Notes: generated by a model from the sequence alone, not told the origin. 35,557 nucleotides of DNA from Candidatus Gracilibacteria bacterium CG17_big_fil_post_rev_8_21_14_2_50_48_13 (GCA_002783265.1 PFFG01000004.1:1-35557), one strand, 5' to 3'. Positions 15,446 to 23,660 are shown, counted from the first letter of the stretch. Program-made: numbers and translations.

Positions 15446-16585
15446 TCATTGGAAAAATACACGGAAGGTGCTTCCTTCACCCAAAGTGCTCCTGACGCGG
15501 ATTTTCCACTGATGTGCATGACAAATATCCTGCACGATGGAGAGGCCCAGTCCGCTACCTCCCGTTTCCAGGTTTCGGGAAACATCCGCTTTGTAGAAAC
15601 GCTCGAAGAGGTGCTTTTGTTGTTCGGGGGTGATACCTATCCCCTGATCTTCTACTTCAAGTATACCCTGAGGAAGCAAACGGACATGAATCGTGGAGTT
15701 GGGCGAGGAAAACTTTATAGCGTTGTGCAGCAAATTGTAGACAAGCCGATCGTATGCAAGAGGCCGAACCCTGGTTGAATAGTCGGCGAACTCTGTTTGT
15801 ATCACGCACTTTTTTTGCGCTGCCATCCCTTCAAGTCTTGCAGCGACGTCTCTGGTCCTTTTTGTGAGTGAAGTGATAAGGAAGGCTTCTTCTTCCTGGC
15901 CTGATGAAACGAGCAAGGATTCCGTGAGATCGGAAAGACGCTGCGTTTCCCCCAGCATATCCGTTAAGATTTCTCGACTATCCTTTTCGGTGATTTTTGG
16001 TTGTCGTAACACAGATTCAGCGCAGGCACTCATGGCGGCAAGTGGATTTCGCAGTTCATGTGCTGCGTCGGCCATAAATCGGTGCTCTTTTTCCATTTTT
16101 TCCTTTATGGGGCGCAGTGTTATACCGGCAAACCAATAACTGAGACCAGCGACAAATACGAGCACCCCTGCATTCAGCCAGAACAGTACCTCAAAGAACT
16201 CTTCAAGGAAATCACCACTATGGTCATCAGATCCATTGGTTGCAGAAAGAACTTTTCCTGTATGGGCATCAATGAGAACTTTGTCTGTGTCAGAAAAATA
16301 GACCTCATACACTTTTCTGTGTTCGCGCTCCTCTCGATCAATTTTTACAATAATCTTTTCTGGAGATTCTTTTGATGCGATATCTCGCACAAGAAGTTCA
16401 GGAATAACTTCACGTGACGTTTGCCACCGCTGCTGGACCTGACCCGCTAACACGAAGGAAAAACTGAGAAGAAGGACGGCTATGATGAGCGTGTAGAGGG
16501 CAGAGAGTTTGCACTGTGCTCGGAAAAACTCATTCTGTTGCCATTTTGTAGCCAATACCCCGAACGGTTTGAAGAGAGCAAGCAT
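15446..16585 (-). CDS. Sensor histidine kinase with PepSY-like extracytoplasmic domain
   Basis: A 379-aa membrane kinase. TM1 is about 30-48 and TM2 about 133-155. Between them, residues 68-118 resemble a PepSY domain (VYEVYFSDTDKVLIDAHTGK, VLSAT). After a short juxtamembrane linker come the H-box ADAAHELRNPLAAM (H176), N-box LLHNAIKFSS, G1 DQGIGI and G2 GGSGLGLSI. No full HAMP is obvious. The start is uncertain: ATG 16585 overlaps the regulator gene by 56 bp; a TTG at 16555 would begin just before the typical KWQQNEFFRAQCKLSALYTL entry. The partner is the OmpR-type regulator upstream. PepSY domains often occur in membrane redox proteins and peptidase inhibitors, which fits control of the adjacent redox operon. 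Confidence 0.88.
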   Translation of the reverse strand: MLALFKPFGVLATKWQQNEFFRAQCKLSALYTLIIAVLLLSFSFVLAGQVQQRWQTSREVIPELLVRDIASKESPEKIIVKIDREEREHRKVYEVYFSDTDKVLIDAHTGKVLSATNGSDDHSGDFLEEFFEVLFWLNAGVLVFVAGLSYWFAGITLRPIKEKMEKEHRFMADAAHELRNPLAAMSACAESVLRQPKITEKDSREILTDMLGETQRLSDLTESLLVSSGQEEEAFLITSLTKRTRDVAARLEGMAAQKKCVIQTEFADYSTRVRPLAYDRLVYNLLHNAIKFSSPNSTIHVRLLPQGILEVEDQGIGITPEQQKHLFERFYKADVSRNLETGGSGLGLSIVQDICHAHQWKIRVRSTLGEGSTFRVFFQ

Positions 16586-17210
16586 GCTGTTTGGAAAAAA
16601 GTTTTCGACGAAGATTTTTAATGTGCACCTCGAGACTGTTACTCCATTGATCTTTACTGTGTTCAAAGCAGTTTTCTAGGAGTTGGCCACGAGTACACGT
16701 CATGTTTTTGTGCTGCGCAAGGTAGGCCAGAATACGAAATTCCATGGGGGTCAGGAGAACCTCCTTGCCCGCAAGCGTGACCGAGTTGTTCTCGAGTGAG
16801 AGGGTTATATCCGTCCCGAGAGCGAGTAGGTCGGGCACGCGTGCACGTGGCCGCCGGAGGAGCGCGTCGACGCGCGCAAGCAACTCATCCATAGAAAAGG
16901 GTTTGATCAGGTAATCGTCACCTCCACTACGTAATCCCTCAACACGTTGATGAGTTTCCCCGAGTGCACTTAAAAACAAAACCGGCGTCTGGATGTTTTC
17001 TTCACGTATGGTTTTACAAAGCGAAAGACCATCGAGGTAGGGAAGCATCACGTCTGAAATGACCAGATCGAGATGATCTGCACGTGTACGCCAAAGATGA
17101 AGCCCATCCGTACCATTCCATGCATACTCCACCGTATGTCCTTCTTGTTTAAGAACACGTTCGAGTGATTTTGCGAGTGTCCGGTTGTCTTCAATAAGGA
17201 GAATATTCAT
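16530..17210 (-). CDS. OmpR/PhoB-family response regulator
   Basis: A 226-aa regulator. The receiver domain has acidic pocket E7/D8, phosphoacceptor D53 (VISDVMLPYLDG), S81 and K103 (YLIKPFS). The C-terminal winged helix has LTPMEFRILAYLAQH, TRGQLLENCF, SNSLEVHIKNLRRKL and VRGIGYKM. It should bind tandem DNA half sites as a dimer. The CTGAAGA direct repeat in front of its own gene and in front of the redox operon is the obvious candidate target. ATG 17210 is preferred over TTG 17216: the -10 (TACACT) ends 6 nt before this ATG, so the transcript may be leaderless. The stop is TGA; the kinase gene overlaps its 3' end. Confidence 0.95.
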   Translation of the reverse strand: MNILLIEDNRTLAKSLERVLKQEGHTVEYAWNGTDGLHLWRTRADHLDLVISDVMLPYLDGLSLCKTIREENIQTPVLFLSALGETHQRVEGLRSGGDDYLIKPFSMDELLARVDALLRRPRARVPDLLALGTDITLSLENNSVTLAGKEVLLTPMEFRILAYLAQHKNMTCTRGQLLENCFEHSKDQWSNSLEVHIKNLRRKLFSKQHACSLQTVRGIGYKMATE

Positions 17211-17216
17211 GAGCAA

Positions 17217-17250
17217 AGTGTACAGCGCAATTCTGAAGATTTCCTGAAGA
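17217..17250 (-). promoter_or_regulatory. Operator-promoter of the response regulator gene (CTGAAGA direct repeat)
   Basis: Half sites CTGAAGA at 17233-17239 and 17244-17250, 11-bp period, in a block (17230-17250) differing from 15425-15445 at one base. Minus-strand -10 TACACT at 17217-17222, again 7 nt from the block. The hexamer is followed by 6 nt and then ATG 17210, so transcription would start at or next to the A of the start codon. It predicts autoregulation. Confidence 0.7.
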
Positions 17251-17268
17251 ATAGGAAAAATATAGTAC

Positions 17269-19020
17269 TTAAGACCGAGATTTCTTTTTGGAAATTAATG
17301 CCACAGCATCACCAAAGGATTCCGCATTGGTGAGCGTCCCGCCATTGATAAAGAAAATTTCGTCAGCATTTTCTATGGTTCCAAGACGGTGGGCAATAAT
17401 GACTTTCGTTGTTGTTTTTGGTAGTTGCGCCAAAATGTCTTCCAGTAACTGTTCTGTCACCGTATCCACATTGGCCGTTGCTTCATCGAGAATCAACAAC
17501 TCCGGCTCCCGAAGGACAGCCCGCATAAAGGCAATCAACTGCTTTTGTCCAAGACTCAGACCTTCTCCACCACGGGCAATAGTCGTGGAGAGCCCCTCCG
17601 GAAACTTCTGAATTAGAGGTTGAATATGCCATTTGTCCATGGCGCGCAATAACGTTTGTTCATCACACTTTGTAAGCGTTGGATGCCCGTACACGATGTT
17701 GTCTTGCACCGTACCGGAAAAGAGAAAGGGATCTTGAAGAATAAAGCCGATCATCGATGTACGTTCTGCTTCCGTGTAGGTGCGAATATCTTTCCCTTTG
17801 AGGTAAATGGTTCCGGAACTGGGATCATATAATCGAGCAAACAAGGAGGCGGTTGTCGTTTTTCCTCCACCTGTCGGCCCCACAAGCGCGTAGGTTTTGC
17901 CCTGCATGAGGGTCACGTTAATATCATGCAGCACCGTTGTTCCATCTTCATAGGAAAAGGAGACCTGCTCACATTTCAAAATTGCCTCCGGGTATCCGGT
18001 TTTTCCTGCGGTCTCCGTGGGCAGATTTGTCTTAAGGGAGAGAATTCTTGCGACGCGATCCCAGGCCGCAAGGGCAGACTGAAACGATGCCCACAATTGT
18101 CCTAAAAAGCGGAAGGGTTCGTAAAAGCGGTTTGCGAGGGCAAGAAAACTGATGAGAAGTCCAATACTGAGTGCACCCGCTTGAATTTGCATGAGTCCCA
18201 CCACGAGAATGGTCAGCTGCGCCACATGATAGGCAAGTCCGTACAGAGGTGTAAAAAGCTGATTCGCAATGGCTGCTTCCAAAGAAGCTCGGTACGCACT
18301 CTTGTTGATACCGGCAAAATGATTGCGGAAATAGTCTCTTCGATGGAAGGCAACGATCGCTTTAAAGTTACTGAGCCCTTCACCGACTTCCGCACTGAGC
18401 GACCCTGTGGCCGCCTGACTTTGCTGATTGGTCTGTCGAACCCATGGGGAAATCAGTTGCGTAATAACAATGACCACCACGGCTGGCACAAGGGCAAGAA
18501 GTGCCAGATCCCAATGGAGTATCATCATGAGCACCAGTGCTCCTGACATGATAAAGATATTGCCAAAAAACTGGACGAGGGACTGGGAGAAAAACTGGTT
18601 GAGTTTTTCTGTATCGTTATTGATACGAGAAATGAGATCGCCCGTCGCATTTTGATGAAAAAATGCTATGGGCAGTTCCTGGATTTTTGCATACAGATCA
18701 TTGCGTAGGCGGAACAACGTGCGTTGTCCTACACTGCCCATGCGTGTTGTCTGCGTATATCCAGCAACAAAGGCGAGGGCAAAAATACCAAGGAGCGCCA
18801 GAGATATCCAGACTGCGCCCGCATACTCGCCTTTGGCAATGTATTGATCAATGGCGATTCCAAGAAGAAGAGGTCCAAGGAGGTTCAGGCCAGAATTGAC
18901 CAGAGTTGCAGCAAGGGCAAAAAATAGTGCCTTTTTCTCGGGGCTCAGAAGGGGCATGAGGTCGAAAAGCGTCTCACGCATCGACTTTTTGCTCTGGGTA
19001 GTTTTAAGCGTGTAGTTCAT
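17269..19020 (-). CDS. ABC exporter subunit B (consensus ATP-site partner)
   Basis: A 583-aa half-transporter: six membrane helices (about 30-310) with TRMGSVGQRTLFRLRNDLYA and FFHQNATGDLISRINNDTEK coupling segments, then an ATPase domain. Walker A GPTGGGKT (381-388), Q-loop ILQD, signature LSLGQ (488-492, degenerate; consensus LSGGQ), Walker B ELLILDEATANVD with catalytic E513, and AHRL switch. The degenerate signature here and the Asp in the partner's Walker B (D494) fall in the same composite site, as in TM287/288, BmrCD and TmrAB heterodimers. It overlaps the partner gene by 17 bp. The likely substrate is a lipid, drug or peptide and is not deducible. Confidence 0.93.
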   Translation of the reverse strand: MNYTLKTTQSKKSMRETLFDLMPLLSPEKKALFFALAATLVNSGLNLLGPLLLGIAIDQYIAKGEYAGAVWISLALLGIFALAFVAGYTQTTRMGSVGQRTLFRLRNDLYAKIQELPIAFFHQNATGDLISRINNDTEKLNQFFSQSLVQFFGNIFIMSGALVLMMILHWDLALLALVPAVVVIVITQLISPWVRQTNQQSQAATGSLSAEVGEGLSNFKAIVAFHRRDYFRNHFAGINKSAYRASLEAAIANQLFTPLYGLAYHVAQLTILVVGLMQIQAGALSIGLLISFLALANRFYEPFRFLGQLWASFQSALAAWDRVARILSLKTNLPTETAGKTGYPEAILKCEQVSFSYEDGTTVLHDINVTLMQGKTYALVGPTGGGKTTTASLFARLYDPSSGTIYLKGKDIRTYTEAERTSMIGFILQDPFLFSGTVQDNIVYGHPTLTKCDEQTLLRAMDKWHIQPLIQKFPEGLSTTIARGGEGLSLGQKQLIAFMRAVLREPELLILDEATANVDTVTEQLLEDILAQLPKTTTKVIIAHRLGTIENADEIFFINGGTLTNAESFGDAVALISKKKSRS

Positions 19021-20737
19021 AGTGGTGAGTGCTTTGTTGTGACGTATACATTTGTGCGTATTCAGGGCATGAGGTGAGTAGACCTTCGTGCGTGCCGATA
19101 CCGAGGAGTTCGCCTTCCATAAGAACGAGGATTTGATCGTACTCGAGGACAGAGGCTATGTTTTGCGTAATATTGATGATGGTGACGTCAGGATAATTGG
19201 TGTGCAGGTTCGCAAGAATACGTGCCTGGGTTGGGCCGTCAACACGTGCCGTAAAGTCATCGAGCATGAGAATTTTGGGATTCTGCGCAAGAGCGCGAGC
19301 AAGCATCAGTCGTTGTTTTTGCCCTCCGGAAAGGCTTGCCCCACGTTCAGAAACCATCGTGTTTACACCTTCAGGGAGTTGCTCGATGAAGGCAGAGAGC
19401 TCAGCTGTAGATAGTGCTTTTTGGGCAGCTTCCTTGGAGAGTTCTGTCTGAAATCCAATATTCTCAGCAAGGGTCGTGTTGAAAATGACACTATCCTGGA
19501 AAACAAAGCCTATATGTTGCGTAATATACTCCGGATCATAGGCAGAAAGAGGCTTATCGTCGTAGAGCACATCGCCTTCTGTTGGGGCGGTCAGACCGCA
19601 GAGAATTTGCAGTAACTGTGTTTTTCCTGCAGCGGTGGGGCCAACAATAGCAGTCTTACTCCCTGGTTCGACGGCAAAAGAAATATCTTTGAGTATTTGT
19701 TTGTCCCCTTTTTTTAAGGAAAGATGACGAACGGCAATGGAGCCCTTAGGAACGACCTGAAGACCGCCATGTGCGGGTGGCTCTGGTGCATCCAACACCT
19801 CGGAAATGCGATTGTATGAAGCCGTTGCCTGCATCGCAAAGTTACTCAAAAACCCAAGGGAAATGATCGGGAAAATAAAGAGCATGACGTAACTCATAAA
19901 GGCGGAGAGTTGCCCGAGAGTCATGGACCCCTGAATCACCAGGTGTCCTCCAAAGAGCAACAAGATAATTGTTGCTCCGTTTGAAATGAAGGTGATGAGA
20001 GGAATCATCGCAGAAAATAGATGGAGAATACGCATTCCTGTTTCTTTGGTGATTCGATTCACAACGGTAAATTTCTCCTGCTCTTGCTTCTCCACATGCA
20101 GCACACGGACAAGCGCAGCGCCCAGAATACTTTCACTAATCACCGCTCCTAAAGCGTCCATGTTTTCTCTTGTCTTCCGGAAGAGTGGGCCAAGCTGCTT
20201 GAAAATCACCATAAATGTTGCCGCAATAAGGGGCACAATAGTCAGCACCGCAAACGCGAGACCCCAGTTAGTCCACAGCAGTAGAAGCGCTGATCCTCCG
20301 ATAATCAGGTATGCTGAATTCATGGCAACAACGGCCATGGCAATATAAGACTTTACGGCATCTACATCCGCCGTCATGTGTGTCATCAGTTTTGCGCTAC
20401 TGACCTCTTCAATATAGGCATAAGGTTGACGAGAGATTTTCTCCGCCATATCTCTGCGCAAATGAAACGCCACCTTTTCCGAAAGAAGACTTTGCAGAAT
20501 ACCCTGAGCAACCCCAAGAGCAAAAATAAGCAGCATGAACCAGAAGAATTGCCAGAATATACTCGGCGACACCCCTGACGTGGAAGCAAAGGTATCGATA
20601 CCCTGGGAAATAATCTGTGGAATCCAGAGATTGAGACCATTACTCAGCAGGGTCAGCACAAACAAAGCGGTCAGCCAGGTTCGGTAAGGCCTAAGCAGTT
20701 TTTTCAGCGGTGCTGGTTTGCGAGGTTGAGTACGCAT
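19004..20737 (-). CDS. ABC exporter subunit A (degenerate ATP site)
   Basis: A 577-aa half-transporter with six membrane helices (about 20-310) and an ATPase domain. Walker A GPTAAGKT (366-373), Q-loop FQD, signature LSGGQ (469-473, consensus), Walker B ILMLDDFTARVD, in which D494 replaces the catalytic Glu, and an H-loop region NITQNIAS where the usual switch His is Gln. These changes mark the non-catalytic nucleotide site of heterodimeric exporters. Its intact signature completes the catalytic site of subunit B. It starts 9 bases after the GFA-like gene and overlaps subunit B by 17 bp, so the three genes form one operon. Confidence 0.93.
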   Translation of the reverse strand: MRTQPRKPAPLKKLLRPYRTWLTALFVLTLLSNGLNLWIPQIISQGIDTFASTSGVSPSIFWQFFWFMLLIFALGVAQGILQSLLSEKVAFHLRRDMAEKISRQPYAYIEEVSSAKLMTHMTADVDAVKSYIAMAVVAMNSAYLIIGGSALLLLWTNWGLAFAVLTIVPLIAATFMVIFKQLGPLFRKTRENMDALGAVISESILGAALVRVLHVEKQEQEKFTVVNRITKETGMRILHLFSAMIPLITFISNGATIILLLFGGHLVIQGSMTLGQLSAFMSYVMLFIFPIISLGFLSNFAMQATASYNRISEVLDAPEPPAHGGLQVVPKGSIAVRHLSLKKGDKQILKDISFAVEPGSKTAIVGPTAAGKTQLLQILCGLTAPTEGDVLYDDKPLSAYDPEYITQHIGFVFQDSVIFNTTLAENIGFQTELSKEAAQKALSTAELSAFIEQLPEGVNTMVSERGASLSGGQKQRLMLARALAQNPKILMLDDFTARVDGPTQARILANLHTNYPDVTIINITQNIASVLEYDQILVLMEGELLGIGTHEGLLTSCPEYAQMYTSQQSTHHYELHA

Positions 20738-20746
20738 AAAAATAAG

Positions 20747-21100
20747 TTAGTAGGATTTCCCATCCACCTTTTGCGGTGTGAGCGAATCGATATCAAGATT
20801 CTCAAGACATCGAAGGTTCACTGCATACGTCGTTTCTCCATTCTCTCCCTTTGCATAGGCAAAAGGCTTAATACCACAAGTTTGACAAAAAACGTGATGA
20901 ATATGTTCTTTATGAAAGAGGTAATCTGTGAGTTCATCTGCACCTTTTTGCAGGTGAAAGGCATTTTCTGGCACAAAGGAAAGAACAGTGCCCGCCCGTC
21001 CACACATGGAGCAATTACAGGTGATGCAGGATGCGGTATCAAGTTCCGTTTCAAATGCAACGGCTCCACAATGGCATGAACCTATGTATTTCTGAGGCAT
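20747..21100 (-). CDS. GFA-family (Mss4-like) zinc protein
   Basis: A 117-aa protein with the GFA/DUF636 cysteine set: GSCHCGAV near residue 8, CNCSMCGRAG around 28-37, and VFCQTCGIKPFAY around 69-81. These Cys bind zinc in an Mss4-like beta fold. Family members include a glutathione-dependent formaldehyde-activating enzyme and centromere-protein-V homologues; most have no tested activity. ATG 21100 is chosen because the conserved domain begins at once; the frame is open 14 codons further. It is the first gene of an operon with the ABC exporter pair and divergent from the ABC-F gene, 66 bases apart. Confidence 0.88.
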   Translation of the reverse strand: MPQKYIGSCHCGAVAFETELDTASCITCNCSMCGRAGTVLSFVPENAFHLQKGADELTDYLFHKEHIHHVFCQTCGIKPFAYAKGENGETTYAVNLRCLENLDIDSLTPQKVDGKSY

Positions 21101-21105
21101 AGAGG

Positions 21106-21134
21106 TTGGAGATTTAGTTAAGCCGAGGTATACT
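21106..21134 (+). promoter_or_regulatory. Promoter of the ABC-F gene, overlapping a divergent -10
   Basis: Plus strand: TTGGAG (21106-21111), 17-bp spacer, TATACT (21129-21134), with a predicted start about 26 nt before ATG 21167. On the minus strand the same bases read TAGTAT (21130-21135) in a TGCGCGTAGTAT context like the helicase promoter, so the GFA-ABC operon may start here in the other direction. TATAGT at 21155-21160, 6 nt before the ATG, is a second possible -10. Confidence 0.5.
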
Positions 21135-21166
21135 ACGCGCAAACCTTATCAAAATATAGTGAAAAT

Positions 21167-22621
21167 ATGTCACAAAAAACGTTGGTCAGTTTCAAAGATG
21201 TTATCTTTGGCTACGAAGAGAAACGCCCCCTCTTAAACGAGGTGAATTTTTCCGTGCGCGAGGGGAGTAAAATTACCATCATGGGGCAAAACGGTGCCGG
21301 GAAGAGCACGATTCTCAAAATCATGGCAGGGACTCTCAAAGCGCGGAAGGGCGATGTGAATGTTTTTCCCGGAACGACCATTGGTATTGCTCATCAGGTG
21401 ATGCCTCGAGAGGATCTCGAACTCACGGTGGAAGATTTTTTTCAGAAACAGCTCAGCGAGAAGGCCAAGGATATCGGACGCCGCATTGAAGAAGTGCTCG
21501 ACATTGTGAATTTGAAAGCTGCGCACGATAAAAAAATTAAAGAATTTTCCGGTGGACAGCAGGCGCGTCTTCTTCTCGCGGCAGCCCTTATTCAGGATCC
21601 CGATTTGCTGCTTCTAGATGAGCCAACGAATAACCTTGATCCCGAAGGTATCAACCATTTGCTCATGTTTCTCCTGATGTCCGAGAAGACCTGTATCGTT
21701 ATTTCCCACGATGCGGATTTTTTGAATGCCTTCACGGATGGTGTATTGTATCTCGATGTGCACACGAAAAAAATCGAACAATACGTCGGCGACTACTACT
21801 CCTTGCAGGAGGAAATCGCTAAGCGAATTGAAAAGGAAAATATGAAAAATGCGCGACTGGAAAAAGAAATTCGTGCCAATAAGGAGCAAGCGAACGAGTT
21901 TGCGCACAAAGGGGGAAAACTCCGTTTGGTGGCAAAAAAAATGCGCGATAAGGCGCAGGAGCTGGAAGAGATGAAAGTGGATGTGCGCCGGGAAGATCGC
22001 TCCATACGTGATTTTATTATTCCTGTGCAGGAACGTATTTTAGGGGAAATTCTCGTCATTGATTCCGTCACCATTATGCAGGATCACGAGGTGGTCGAGA
22101 AAAAACTGAGTGTCCCGACTGTGCTGCGAAAAGGGGAACACCTTCTCCTTTCCGGCCCCAATGGCATTGGTAAATCAACGCTTTTGGAGCTCCTTGCTAC
22201 AGGGAAGGCGCCTGGTGCCCACATCGCTTCTGGCATTGAAATTGGCTACTACCGTCAGGACTTTTCCACTCTGGATTTCGACTCGACGGTGTTTGACTGG
22301 CTTATGAAATACGACGATCGCTACACGGAACAGGATATCCGCTCCAAAGCCGCAAGCTTCCTCATTACGGGTGACGTTATGGCGAGAAAAATCGGTAGTC
22401 TCTCCGAAGGGCAGAAGGGGTTGGTTGCCTTTACGGAACTCGTGCTGATGCAGCCGGGGCTCCTCATTCTTGACGAGCCCACTAATCACATTAACTTTCG
22501 CCATCTCCCTGTTATCGCCAAAGCCCTTGATCAGTTTGAGGGTGTGATGGTGCTCGTCTCCCACGTAGAAGACTTTGTGAAGCAAATTCGTATTGATCGA
22601 GAATTAGATTTATCAGCGTAA
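21167..22621 (+). CDS. ABC-F family ATPase
   Basis: A 484-aa soluble protein with two ABC ATPase domains and no membrane segment. Domain 1: GQNGAGKST, signature FSGGQQ, Walker B LLLLDEPTNNLD, SHDADF switch. Domain 2: GPNGIGKST, signature LSEGQKG, LLILDEPTNH, SHVED. Between them is a charged helical linker (about 205-285, EEIAKRIEKENMKNARLEKE) matching the P-site tRNA interaction motif region. ABC-F proteins bind the ribosomal E site and act in translation control or antibiotic protection. It is shorter than typical EttA/Uup (530-640 aa), lacking the arm insertion. The ATP-grasp gene follows closely. Confidence 0.92.
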   Translation: MSQKTLVSFKDVIFGYEEKRPLLNEVNFSVREGSKITIMGQNGAGKSTILKIMAGTLKARKGDVNVFPGTTIGIAHQVMPREDLELTVEDFFQKQLSEKAKDIGRRIEEVLDIVNLKAAHDKKIKEFSGGQQARLLLAAALIQDPDLLLLDEPTNNLDPEGINHLLMFLLMSEKTCIVISHDADFLNAFTDGVLYLDVHTKKIEQYVGDYYSLQEEIAKRIEKENMKNARLEKEIRANKEQANEFAHKGGKLRLVAKKMRDKAQELEEMKVDVRREDRSIRDFIIPVQERILGEILVIDSVTIMQDHEVVEKKLSVPTVLRKGEHLLLSGPNGIGKSTLLELLATGKAPGAHIASGIEIGYYRQDFSTLDFDSTVFDWLMKYDDRYTEQDIRSKAASFLITGDVMARKIGSLSEGQKGLVAFTELVLMQPGLLILDEPTNHINFRHLPVIAKALDQFEGVMVLVSHVEDFVKQIRIDRELDLSA

Positions 22622-22653
22622 CCCCATTTTTCGTGCCTTCAGATCTTTCCCAT

Positions 22654-23613
22654 ATGACCATTAGTACCCGCATGCTTATTGAAGTAGGGCGGAAGCGAGG
22701 TATCCAGATTGATGTGCTCTCTGCATCCAAAAACATGTATATAGCCCATATCGGAGGGAAGGAATATCTCTGGAAGGCAACGGCCTTTGGTGGTTCTATC
22801 TCCTCTGCTCGCCTCATCGGAGACAAGGCGCTGACGCATACCTTGCTTCAGCGGTGGGGATTTTGTATCCCAGAAGCACGCGTTTTTCACGCCTCAGAAA
22901 AGGATGCCGCCATGACATGGTCTAAGGAAAAACAGAATGTGGTCTTTAAGCCCATCGATGGTTCCCACGGTTTTGGTATTACGGTTCTTCCCTACAGCCT
23001 CATGGAACGTGAGGAAGCGTGGGATCGGGTTATCAAAGCCTCGAAGCGGGGAACACATGTGCAAATTGAGGAGTATATTGGTGGGGAAGATTACCGGTTT
23101 CTTGTGGTGGGCAGTCGATGTGTGTATGTCATTGAACGCATGCCTGCGGCCGTCAAAGGCGATGGGAAACTTTCTGTTCGCCGATTGATAGATCGAGAAA
23201 ATAGACGTCCTGCACGAGGGAAGACTCGTTACGCCAGTTTTTATAGTCCGATTGAACTCGATCCTCAGCTTTTGGATAACCTCGCAAGAGGTGGCATGAC
23301 TTTGGATTCCGTTCCACCAGAAGGTGAAGTGGTGATTTTGCGTCGCGTGTGTAATGCGGGGAAGGGTGGAACAGAGCGGGATGTGACGGCGTATGTCTCT
23401 CCTGAGATGCAAAAAGAGGCCATTGAACTCGCAAGGCGACTTGAAATGGATGTCCTTGCTATCGATGTGCGATGTCCTGATATAGCGAAGGCGACCTCCC
23501 TGCGCAAAGATGTTCATATTCTTGAGCTCAATGCGACGCCGGGTATTACCCTTGGGATGGCGAACTGGGTTGCAGATGCGGTTTGGGATGCTCTCCTGGA
23601 AAAATATCAATAA
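22654..23613 (+). CDS. ATP-grasp ligase, cyanophycin-synthetase/glutathione-synthetase-like
   Basis: A 319-aa ATP-grasp protein. Visible motifs are VVFKPIDGSHGFGITV (nucleotide-binding strand and glycine loop), VQIEEYIGGEDYRFLVVGSR, VRRLIDRENRR, and the metal-binding end ILELNATPGI with E and N ligands. This is the ATP-grasp subtype of cyanophycin synthetase and the GshF C-terminal half, enzymes that join an amino acid to a carboxylate. There is no Mur-ligase domain, so it is not a cyanophycin synthetase; it may ligate a peptide or small acid. ATG 22654 is chosen; GTG 22633 is in frame too and neither has an SD. It is downstream of the ABC-F gene, probably in one transcript, ending at a strong terminator. 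Confidence 0.85.
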   Translation: MTISTRMLIEVGRKRGIQIDVLSASKNMYIAHIGGKEYLWKATAFGGSISSARLIGDKALTHTLLQRWGFCIPEARVFHASEKDAAMTWSKEKQNVVFKPIDGSHGFGITVLPYSLMEREEAWDRVIKASKRGTHVQIEEYIGGEDYRFLVVGSRCVYVIERMPAAVKGDGKLSVRRLIDRENRRPARGKTRYASFYSPIELDPQLLDNLARGGMTLDSVPPEGEVVILRRVCNAGKGGTERDVTAYVSPEMQKEAIELARRLEMDVLAIDVRCPDIAKATSLRKDVHILELNATPGITLGMANWVADAVWDALLEKYQ

Positions 23614-23645
23614 AAAAACGCAGATCCCGGAGGTCTGCGTTTTTT
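23612..23645. terminator. Bidirectional intrinsic terminator
   Basis: AAAAAAACGCAGA ... TCTGCGTTTTT with a GC-rich apex, between the stops of the ATP-grasp gene (plus) and the lipoprotein gene (minus). The stem starts inside the ATP-grasp stop codon. A- and T-tracts on both sides suit both directions. Confidence 0.85.
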
Positions 23646-23660
23646 GGCTCGTGTTGGAGA

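Noticed and set aside
22654-23613. Cyanophycin synthetase
   Set aside because: Only the ATP-grasp part is present, and the Mur-ligase domain needed for cyanophycin synthesis is missing.
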